Below, piece by piece: positions 12,801 to 24,800 of a stretch of 64,000 nucleotides of DNA. The stretch is taken from positions 9,970,083-10,034,082 of the forward strand of contig NC_061077.1 of assembly GCF_021917145.1 (NCBI RefSeq), read 5' to 3'. Position 1 is the stretch's first letter. Each line of letters begins with the position of its first letter. Both the position numbers and the translations under genes were made by a program. The notes beneath the pieces are model-generated. The model did not search any database. It was not told the origin of the DNA and worked only from the letters and a program-made list of their open reading frames with translations. The DNA comes from Hypomesus transpacificus (taxonomy: Eukaryota; Chordata; Actinopteri; Osmeriformes; Osmeridae).

Positions 12801-15800
12801 GCAGGAAACAAAGAGCTGATTGAGCCGGGGGAAGCAGAGCAGGGTAGAGCTGAGAGTGGGCTAGGGCAGAGCAGAGCAGCCCTGACCCAGCCTGGTCTTT
12901 ACAGCTCAGTCGATTCTGCCTCGACCTTCAACCCCAGACCGGCGCCTTTGGCACCAAATCAGCACAGCTTGAGGGCGTGGTAGAGGGAAGGAAAGAGGGA
13001 GACAGAGGGGGGAGGGAGGGAGGGAACACTAATACCCATCCCACCAGGGAGCCTCCCAATATGAGAGGCTCTCTCTCCTTCTGGCACCCCGCTCTCTCCC
13101 TCTCAGGCTGAGAGGGTGAAGGGTGTGGGGGCCCGCTTTCTCAGCCTGGGTTTTGATAGAGCAGGACCCCTGCTACTTAACCCTGCTGCTGGTGGCCAGC
13201 CAATATAGTCTGCCTCTCACTGTTGAACCCCTGGGAAAGACTTCTGGCCCCTGTATTAATGGAGCCTCTTTTGTGTTCTCTGCAAGCACATCAAGTAAAT
13301 GTCAAAGTGACATGAGTGTGTGTCAGAACACTTTGACTCTGTTATGGCCATGATTGTGGTGGCAGTTATCCCTTCCTACAGTTATTCCCAGTCTCTGGGT
13401 AGGCCCAGAACATGAAAATAACCACAAGCTTGTAAGGTGTGAAGGGAAATAAATAGTATTTGTTGCTAGATATTTCTCAGGGCAGATTCCACATAAACAT
13501 CTACAGCAAAGACAACAAATGCATGTTCTGTTTAGCCGTTATTAGATGGAAATGCTAGTGTTGTCTTGAGGGAAGGAATTAAATCTATTACGCCATGGAA
13601 CAAGCCCATCATTTTCCATTGGCATAAAAAAACACTGCTGCCTGCAGGCCACAAGGGAAAACCTGACTAGCTGACTAACTCAAACACTTCACGCCCCGCT
13701 GCAGTCTAAGGAGGTCTGTCAGAGTGAATGAGCAGAGTGCCTGACTGCAGAGACTGCCAGGGTGTTGGATGAGTAAGAATGCTGACCATGAATGACCAGC
13801 ATGAATAGCGGGTTGGAGCAGAGGACTTACTGTAGTCTGGCTGGTCTGAGCTCTGTATCTCCCCCAGATATGGAGGTCCCAGCAGGTCAGCTATGGCTAG
13901 AGGAAGAGGCAGGAGCAGGGGCAGGAGCAGGGAAGGAGGTGGGGGCGGTGTGGAGGCCAGGAGGGTAAATGTAGGGGCCAAGGGTCGGGGGATCAAACAA
14001 GAAAAGTGTGACACATTTGGGGTGAAGGAATAAGTTAGCCAAGGCAGGTGCAGAGCAGTTAAATACCCAGGAGAGCAGGAGAGCAGGAGGCAGCGGGAAG
14101 GAGAAAGAGAAAAGAGAAAGTGACGATTAGAAAGACAAATAGGTAAAGAGTACGTCAAAAGAAACAGGTCCATGGAGAAAGGAAAAGGTCCGCTAGCTCA
14201 GTAAAACCACTTCAGCCATTAAAAAAAAACAGTAAAAACATGACTGCAATATACAGTAGGTACCAATCTCATATATCTGTTATTTGACACTGATGACCAG
14301 AAGTCCATCCAAGGAACTTGCAAAGTGCCTCGGCCAGTATCTGATAACTAATTGGGTCTGACAGGCACACATGACAGTCTCACTGCCTGGCTCTGACACT
14401 CCACAGAGGAAGAAGAGTCAGGAGTAATCTCTTAAGATTTATCTCATTATGTGAGGGGGATAAGGAGGATATCCTTCAGACCCAGCACATTTCTCTCTGC
14501 TCTCCACAGAATTTCTGGGAGAGATCCACCCTTTACAAGCAGCGGCTTAGGAGCGTCATCTGGGAGGAGGAACTTCCTGTTTTGCCAAAAGAATGGAAAA
14601 TCTTAAGAGAGTTCCACTATGTGTCACAGAAGCATTAATACTGTAGCGTATTGTATTGGCAGAGCAATCAATGGTCTGTTTCTCTAGTCAGATGACTCAT
14701 TTTTCCCCCCATTTGCTTGGTTAGAGTATTGAGCATGAAATGTAGGGTTACGTGCTTATAAGACACTATTTCAGGTCACACATTTCACAGCACATGCCTA
14801 TTCTGCTCTGTATGAGTTAGTAAGTTTAAGCTGTTTACGGTCTCCAGTGTTGGAACAAACAAAAAAGCTGCAGTCTCCAGTGTTAGTCCAAGCCAAAACA
14901 CTAAACAGCCAACAACTCCTATATAATCAAGAGTCTGCAGGCTCCAGCTGTTTTCCAGCTGCACACATACAGACATGGACACATCTCAGCTGACACTGCA
15001 CTGTGGCTTGAGCACATGTCTGTCCAGCACAGACTCTTTCATGCTCCCCTCTCTGCATCGGTGCAAGGAAGAAGACTCAGTTTACATGGGTCAGCCAGTA
15101 AACTGACATTTTGGGGTCTTCGGAAGTGATTACTGCAGCTCCTCCCAACAATAAAAAGGTCCATGAGGGAACATTTCCGGTCAGAAAACTGAAAACAGGG
15201 ACACAAAAACAGGCTTTCTCCCTGGCCGATCTGTTGGCCCTTCAAGAATGGTGACCCAAGCTAATTAGTGTTAATGAAGCATCCACAGCTTCAAAGGCTT
15301 CGGGGAAGTTGTGATCCTTGTCAGCATCAAACTGCCATTAAAGAGAGAGAAAGAAGTGGCTCAGCTCTAGTTTGAGGTCCTTGCAGTTCACAGGTCATGG
15401 ACAGGGACAAAGTATTTACTGTTTCAGAAGCTGAACAGATACGGCAACTGTCCTCTTACTGTGACGTCCAACAAGTTGTGACTGTATTATTTTGGGAGTC
15501 TATTCTTTCAGAAAATCAAGCTGTTAACTTTTGAAACGTCATGAGAGAGATTAGTATCTTGATGCACCCTCCCAAGTGTGCAATAGGAAGCCCTATAGAC
15601 ACAATCAAAACAAGCTCTGAACCGGTGTGGGACAATAGAGTACAGTATACATGTGTTAAAATGAACAATACATATGAATTTACACGCTAGCATGTCGACC
15701 TACTCATTCTTGCTGACTAACAGATCAACTTGAGCATTTAGTCATTGAACCCTGTTTTTGGACCAGGCCAAATGAAAAGAGCCCTTTGAAACGTTATCTT

Positions 15801-18800
15801 TCTCTGTTTAGTGTGACTAGGCTCTTTTGCCTGAAGAAAAGGGGGATGATTAATTTCTCCAAGGCAACGACTTTGTTATTGGCATAACAGAGAGTAACAA
15901 CATGGAGCCAGGGAAGAAAAGCTGAAATCAATGAGGAAGATGGTCTTCAATTTTGTAGAGTGACCCGTGAACTATATTCTGTTTAACCTTACCTTGGCCC
16001 ATGTCCTTTCTTTAAATGTAAAAATGTTAGTTTTCTCCCTATGTCGTTCTCTGAGGTATTTTTACTCATCTCATAACCTCCCTCTCCTCCCTTCCTTCAT
16101 CATACACTGTATTCTACCCCGTCGTTACCCTAAAGTTTAGGGCCTAAACCTTACCCCCCCAACCCGTCAGTGACGCTGACGTCTCAATGTACGACCACCT
16201 CCGAGAAGACTGGCGTACAACAACAACAGAGGCAAACCAAAATAACAGCAGCTGTTGCCACTTGTCCCTTTGCCCCAGTGGAACAATCTAAGAGTCTTCT
16301 AACTGACACCCACTAACACTGACACACAGATCCCACCAACTGTCTTCCCTAGGAGAAAGTCCTGGGTGGCCTGGCCATTACCCCTCCAAGCCTGCTCCAA
16401 ACCAGCCCCAATACCCCCCCTCAAACACAGCCCCTCCACCCCCTGCATCAACCTCCCCCTCACCTCCCTAGAGTTCCTAGGGTCTATTACACTGATGTAT
16501 CATCAGCATCTGTTTCAACATCTGTTCTGACAGGCTGGTGGAAGATCCAGAATCGGAATTGTTCATTGCAATAGATACCCCAAATAATTCACCTGATCCA
16601 GGGCAGTTATGGCATGCACAAGCTATGGGTTTGTAACGGCCTTGTACTTGTCAGGTCAGACACTGATAAGAGTGTGAAAATAGGAGTTATGTTTCATGAA
16701 AGATAGATATGAGGTTCACACAAGCAGTTCTTTTCATCCTAAACAACAATGACCCTGGTGTTTAAACAAACTGCACAGAGACTAAACAGCACTAGCAATC
16801 CTCAGGAGGAAGATCAGCGTCTAGACTGCTTTCTTTGTCTGAAAATGACATTACATTGATATGATTAATGAAGCAGAGTGATAAAAATGTCTGGCTATGG
16901 CGATGTTCGAAATCAAACAGATGTGTTTATTCTAAGACAGATAATTGAATTGTCAAATATACTTCCAACCCAGATGTGATCAAATTTCAATCAATGTAGG
17001 TCAAAATCTTCAATAAAAATCCTTCAACTAAGGAACAACGTATCTGTAGACATTGATTCTCAAGCCTCAAATCCTAAATTAGTACTGAGAAAAGGAACTA
17101 TACACACAACCCCAGTTCCTCAGTGACCACATGACCAGAAGGAGCAGGATGATAACCTTGTTTCTGTGGTTTCTAAACAAAGTGTCCAATACCCATGGTG
17201 CTCTGGGAATGTCTGCAACGGGGCCTGTGAAATAGGGGAATTCTGAGAGATGAGAGGCCAGCTGGAAGATGTCTCCCACACAGATCTTGGAGGTCAAGAG
17301 AGGAGGTGAAGGGGACATGGGAGGGTCCTGTTGGACACAGCCTACCACTCTGCAGGGAAGATGACAGTCTGTGATTGCATGGCCCTTCAAACAATGGACA
17401 AGAGAGGACGAAAATAGACTCCCCTTTCAAAAACATTTACGACTCATCAACGCCTGATGTTTTTCACAGCTTCAAATGTCAGTCCCATGGACCAGGGGAA
17501 CTCTTTAACCTGCGGCACGTAGCATCACAACAGGATATGAGTCATAGTGCAGCCGTGGTTCCTACTTTCATCCAAGGGGGATTTGTAGGGAAGGAAGGCG
17601 AGAGAGCCTGTCTGGGAAACCATAAAGATGGACAACCTCAGCAATGTTCAGTCTCCTCCAAGTCAGGAAACCAGGATTCCTTCCCAAGCTATTTGGGAAA
17701 TCTAAATATGGAAGTGGGAATCTTAGTCCACTCCACCCCAGCAAGTGTCAAGCATACAGCTTCAAACTTAAACAGATTACATCTGCTGTATATTAGACAA
17801 ATGGACATTTAATCACAAACTTGACTTTGTAATCCTGGATGAATCAACTCGTAAGGGTTATATTTGAACGCAAGTTTGTAGATTATTTTGTAACTGGGCA
17901 TGAGGAACACTGGCTACAGTGAATCTTCCAAATCTGTGCTGACCTTCAAGTTGTTGAACCTGGATGATCCAAACCTCTCAGCAGGACTTGGCTAAGTCCT
18001 ACAAACATGAGACTAACACCATGCAGAGTTTTCTACATTGTTGTTGCAGGTTTAAAAACAGCACTATAGCACTATCTGGAAACCACAGTACTCTCATGGC
18101 TTCATTTGATTTCATGGCGTTGTTCTTGTGCAGTAAAGTTGTTAGGTTAAACACCTGTTTAGTCATGGTTATTTGCAGCAGTTCAATCCTGACGTCCTTC
18201 AGTAAAGACGGTAGCTGTACATATCCACCCAGGCCTCAGCAGGGCTATTTCTGTAGGAAGAGCACATGCTATGCCCGTGGTCCAGCTCTGATGTCAGCCT
18301 GCAATGTTGCTACAAAAACCATTATTCCCCAATGATGTAATGAGCTACACTCGCCTGCTCTCCTCTGGTACTAAGGACAAACCAGGAGGCAACGACTCAA
18401 CAGACGAAACAGTTTGTTGAGACCTAGTAGTTACCATTGACCTAGGCTATGGATTGTTCAGTGGTGTGGATAAGAAGGTTTACATGGGGATATTTTTTGT
18501 ATCGCCTGAATCCGGAAGGAACATGAGAACACAATGCTCATCTCTGAATCCATGTGCCACGAGCATCAGCACTCTGGAAGCCACTGGAATGGCCTTAGCA
18601 ATCAGATACATGGAAACATTCACACAGCTCCAAACTCCAGCAAGTGGCTTGCCTCAGCCCCGGTGATATCTCTACATATTTTGAGATGATCTGATCGTAG
18701 TCAAGTTGAAAACAAAGATGCTTCTGATCGTTTGGATGCCTGGTTGGAAATAGCCCTTAATGCCTTGGTTCAGGAGCATACACAAGCACAAAACGAACAA

Positions 18801-21800
18801 AGAGCTCCCATATCCAGCCGTTCATGGCTGAAGAGGGAGCTCTGTAAAGGGTGGAGGAACAGGCTATAACAGGAGAGAGGTCCAGGGCCAAGTATAGTGG
18901 CATGACTAACACAGGAGACAGGCTTAGTCACACCACTAAAGCTTAGCCAGACATTCTCACCTTTTCTATAAAGGTTTGTGGCACATATTTCACAGATAGC
19001 GTGGTGTCCTTACGTATTAACCCAGTAAAGAGGTACTTCTTTTGTATCTAAAAGTAATTGCATGTACAAAATCTCGAAGAGGCTGGCATAAAATCATCGG
19101 GACAAGATATTGGACAATGGAATGCAAAACAAAGGGGGTTTTGCCATGTCTGTTGCAGCTTTTTTTGTTTATCTTCTCTTTCATGCATGATATTGTGTTT
19201 TCACCTCTACCCCTGAATGAAAGGAAGAAAGATGATGTTTACATTTAGCAGACAAATCTGAGAGGCTGTGTTATGACCAGCTTCAGCACTGGGACGAGAG
19301 GGGAGGCAGGATGTGAGGGCGACATCATTCAAAGTCAGACAGACATCAAACCCAGTCTACATTCATCAACTCACACACACCGGAAGTCAGGATCAAAGTT
19401 GGGGAAGATAAAGAGTGCCTCTGAGAGACTTGAGTGATCTATCCTTCAGATCAACAAAATGGTGCCCTCATAAAGTGGTCTCAACAGGCAAGCAATGAAA
19501 TCCCAATTTAAAGTGGTTTGGCAGAATACAGAGCTGAGGGGGTTTAACGTGTCTTATTTCTATAAATAGCTTACATATGATATTTGAATCGGCCCATTTA
19601 CAGGTCAAGTCGAGGCTGAAACAAGGCCAGGCAGGCAATGTGCTAGACAGGGACTGCGTATTGGAATGCCAGTCTTTGGTCTTACCCGTCGTATCTGAGG
19701 CCAGCGTTGGCCATGGCGTGCTTCCATCCTCCTCTCCACTGGGCAGATCTAAGAACAGCAGACATGCAGAGGTGTGGTCAGTCTGTTGCCTGGTGCAAGC
19801 CTCACTGACTCACTCATCAGTCATTTGCACAACAGGTGTGACATCCTTCTGGAGTTTTCCAGAGAGGTGAATGGGTTCGGTGACATGGGAACCTTTGGAT
19901 TCATTGTATGCTGATGGTGGAAAAAATAGGTAAAACCTTTTGTTTGGCACCAGTCACACCCTTGAGCAATGTTTACATTTTCCACATACCTAATGTGGGG
20001 AGCTGTTCAGGGGCAGCATGTATAGATACATATGTCTAACCACCAGCCCTGTGTACTGCTCTGAATAACTGTCTTAGTGTCTGAAAGACATTTCTTTTGT
20101 GCCTCTATCAAGATGGTCCTTCCTACCTCCAGAAGCTTCGTCGGCAGCAAAGTCCTCATCATCGTCCAGGAAGCGCTTTGACCTCAGGACTGTCTTCTCT
20201 GCCTCCAGGTCCTCGGGAAGAGGCACCTCCCCCCATACCTTGGAGCCCTGGGCCACCTGCAAACAACACACGCACAGCAAGATTTATAGGTGTTGACTTG
20301 TCTCCTAAGCAAGGCTACACCTAGTCCAATGGGGCCCCAAAGAGCAAAGCAAAACAAAACCTGAAACTGGCCCCTGCTTCACACAGGAAATGAGGCCTTG
20401 TGATTTGTTTACTTGGACATGAATTATCTATGCCACCTGTCACCGGGCAGAAGTGCATATGTCTGAGCTTGTTTAAAACACCACCAGGACCAATTATAAA
20501 ATGACAGGGTGCAACAGATGGAGGTTACAGATTTAGGTCATTTTACAATAAATCATGCATCCACGTGTGCTAAGCATGTTCTCATATTATTTTACAAAGT
20601 AAATGAAATATCCCTCATGTCATAGAACAACATGACCTTGATGCATTCCAGCACACCCAGCCATAGCAAGTATGTGAAGACAATGCAGTGTGCATTTGCG
20701 GTTAACACCAGAACGTTTAGATGACACAAATCTGTAAGTCTGCTCAAACCCCTGTCCCTCCAGGCAAGCGGGGTCGACTGAATACCACAATTACAGTCCA
20801 GCTCCTTGCAGAGGGATAAACGAACACTTTATCATGGAAAGATTAGGTCACCTCCTGAGGTAATAAACACATCCGCACAGCAGCCACACAAAGGGCTTGT
20901 GTCAAAAAATCAGGTGGCGATCATGTCAATCCTCACGTGAAATGAAGAGGAGCAGAGTAACTGCAGTATGTACGGGCCCCAGACACTGTTACATTCTTTA
21001 CTGGACCAGCTAGGGGAAGAGATGGGAGCGCACGCCTTTTTACATCATTTTCATTCGTTTTCTTTCCCTTCCTGCACCTGACAATCTTATATGACAAAGA
21101 TCAGATGGAGTGTGTGTGTACGTGGCGGTGGGGCGGGATTATGGCTCTTCTCAAATCAATAACCCGGTTAGAGAGTCCAGTAAAATCATTCTTTGTGGAT
21201 CATTCCTAACCACTCTTCACGTCACATGATAGGGGAGTGCAGCCTCTCATCGAGGTGGAAGAACAGTGTTAACCGGTGCATTAAATATATTATATGGGAG
21301 TCAGATGGCTGAGCGGTGAGGGAGTTGGGCTAGTAATCAGAAGGTTGCCGGATCGATTCCCCGCCGTGCCAACTGACGTTGTGTCCTTGGGCAAGGCACT
21401 TTACCCTACTACTAGAAGAGGATTGCCACCTTGTCTGATATCTGATCATCTTGATAACGTCTGCGGTACCACCCAAAGCCCTCATCCCTCCTCCCACATC
21501 CTCTACTCCCATCTGTGGTAGAATACTCCCCCTTGAGGGGCTAACCTCTGTCTGGTCCTCAACCACCTGGTCCTCCCCTACTCCCTGCCCAAACGACTGC
21601 TTTCTGTCTGCATGTTTCCCTGGTAGCATGCCAACCATGGCATTTCCAGTCGGGCATGGCATGCCAGTTCCCATTTCCACCCGACTCCATCATGGCAGAG
21701 AATCCCATTTAAATGGCTCCAGCTAATAAATAACTTGATCTCTCCCCCAAATCCTCTCTCCCCTGACTGAACACCACTATAACAACAATCCCGGGCCTTT

Positions 21801-24800
21801 TTTAAAAGGAAAACGCTGACTTGCCAAATTGTTTTGACTGGAGTCAACCAGCCAACTGTTGGTGTGATCATCTCCTGCTTCCCACTCCCTTGGGATGGGG
21901 TCCTCTTCTCTGGACACAACTTTGCCATCCTGGCAAAAACATGACTCATAGAGCCCACAGGCTTGAGATGGCCATGGTGAGAAACATGTCTATACAACTG
22001 TATAATGAAAGGTTCTTCATCAGACCACGACAAGTCTGAGGTCACAATCTAGGAGACAGTTATTGACCAGATAAGATCTTTTTTTCAGTAGTGCGGAAAA
22101 TAGCTAAAGTGACCTTTGTATGGCGATCTAGAAGTTGGGGCATGTCCACTATGTCAGCAATGCCTTGCCTGACATTGAGTTCTCAGCAATTCCTTACTGC
22201 TCCCTCAACACCCTAGGGACAGGTCTGGGACGCTCACCTTGCCCCCCCCCCCCCCCCTCACACACACACACGCACGCACACCCAAACACACATGCACACA
22301 ATGTGAGGGCCAAAATGCATTCTACCCTGGTGAAAACCCAGTTTTGAATTAATTTGCTCACAATGCCAATTACCTTGCTAGAATGTTAAGAGGAAATCAG
22401 ACCAAAAAGGACAGTAGATTCCTGGATTCCAAGGGTATCATCCAACAGGTGACACCACACAAAAGCTGCAGGACATCCTTCAAGTTTATCCAGCTGCTGT
22501 TTTTCCTGGGTCAGGGAGAGATTCCAACACTATCCTCCGTGGGTAACCAATGAGCAGCAGGGCCTGAAGGAAGAGGAAAGGCTGACCCCACCCAGCCACA
22601 ATCCCTGGAGGGGACAGTCTGACAACCATCAGCTGTCCTCCATGTCTGCTGCCAAAAGAACTGCCGTCAACACAGCCCCCCCCCCCATCCACACAGATGT
22701 GTGCCCATGAGAGAGATCATAAACACAAACACAAACACACACACTTAAACAAAGCACTCTGATATCCCCATTCCATCCCACAGTGACAGCCGGGGTCTGT
22801 CAGGAAACCGTGAGAAGACTTTCTCAACGATTCATTCCACCCCCCCCCCCCCCAATAAGCCCGGCCATGCAGCTGCCTGACAATCTGTGAGAAATGTCTT
22901 CAAGACCCGGCGAACATATCACTGAAAATACACACTGTACTACATCCAATATCTTGCAGGGCATCTCTTTCATGTAAATAATTGCTCAACAAACTGTTTC
23001 ACTTGAACGCTCTCCTGAGTGAGCCCATCCTAGATGGGTCCAGATGGTGGAGAGGCCGTGATAGCACGCACAAACGCCCAACACAGTCTGCATTCACTAA
23101 ATCTCTTTATGTCTTTATGCAAACAATATTTCCTTAGGCTTTAGGCTGCACATAGTTCTGAACGGCACCGGAATGTAAACTGTAGTAGAGCATTACGTGT
23201 GTACAAGCTTGCCACATACTCTTTCCTGCCAATAGGCTTCAGAACCACCAGCCACCCAGCAGTACCAGGCACTGGAGACTCCCTGACCCCTGCCGCACTC
23301 CTATCTGTGGGGCACAGCTTGGAGTGTAAGCAGGCCTGCTTTAGCCCAGCTCAATTAAAATAGATAATCACACACACACACACTTACAACAGAACAACCT
23401 AACAGCACCAACCTCTTTGCGACAACTTGAGAGGATATATTGTATGTCTAGGTGATGACAGAAGTAAAAAACTGAGCAAAAAAGAGAATGGCTATTTTTC
23501 CACACCTCATTGTCACACGTCATGTGTAGGAGACAGAGACGTTCTCCTGAGTTTGAAATAAATGGCATGACAACAGTACTGGATTAGCGCTGGCGTGTGT
23601 GCGCACGTGCATGTGAGTTTCCTGTGTTTGTTTAACCCCTTGAACGAAGTGGTGGGGGAATTGACAAACTGCCACTTCTGACACTAACCCTTCATTTGAG
23701 CCCCTGTTGGATAAAGAGTGTGATGACTGAGGCCCTCCTGCTCACAGGGGTTCCCTGCCGTTTACACAGTCGAATCCTGGGTGACGGGTCCGAAGGAAGC
23801 AAGCATGCACTCGTCACTCAGCAGAAACACAGACTCCAGGACTCATAGGACACCCTGAACCCGAAACGTTCCATTTTGGAACCGCGGAAAGAACTGGAGG
23901 GGGCTGAGGGAAGAAGGGAGGGAGCGAGATCCTGTCCCTTCTGACCGCATCCTCCACGCGTCTGCTCTGCCGTCCGTCCCCCCGTCCCCAGCTCAGTCAT
24001 TCTCTCCCTCCCACATGTGGATCATGCCAGGCATTTTACAATAAGTCCGGACTCCCACAGGCATTCCACAGTGGACCCAGCGTTTCCGAGCAAACACGCT
24101 GACTTACTGCCTGTGTCCCACAGCCGCTGTGCTTCCCGCCGGAGCCCGTCCACGTGAGCTGCCTGTGCAAGGGGGTGCAGCCACGTCCAGCCACAGGGCT
24201 GAAGTCCACAATGTGCTTCCCATTAAATCTACTTAACGAGCAATTGCGAGAGCGAGAAAGAAGGCTCTGAAACGCAAACTCATCTCACTCTCCGTCTGAC
24301 AAACATACTTCAAACAATGTGTTTGAATGAGTTAAATGAGCCAATGCTATGGAAAGTGGCAATATATGCCCGGAGAACAGCTTTTCAAAATGTGAAAAAC
24401 GTAAGCACACTATTAACTTTCCAGGGCCACTGTTTAATATGCTGGTCTGCTGGTTACATTTTGCATTAATATGCAGCATTTTCATATCCACAAGCTGAGA
24501 TGAGAAGTGAATTAAATCACTGTTGTGCTCTCGCATGGCAAGCCAGACATCCTCTGTCTACTTTCTCTTTACAGCACCTCCCCTTGCCTCTCTCCAGCTC
24601 CCTCCCTCTGAGGCAGGCCGGTACCTCTCCATCAGGCAGTGCCTCCTCCCTCTGAGGCAGGCCGGTACCTCTCTACCAGGCAGTGCCTCCTCCCTCTGAG
24701 GCAGGCCGGTACCTCTTCACCAGGCAGTGCCTCCTCCCTCTGAGGCAGGCCAGTACCTCTCCATCAGGCAGTGCCTCCTCCCTCTGAGGCAGGCCGGTAC

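Noticed and set aside
21295..21420. A tRNA gene
   Set aside because: A and B boxes are present, but the cloverleaf arms do not pair and a SINE body follows.
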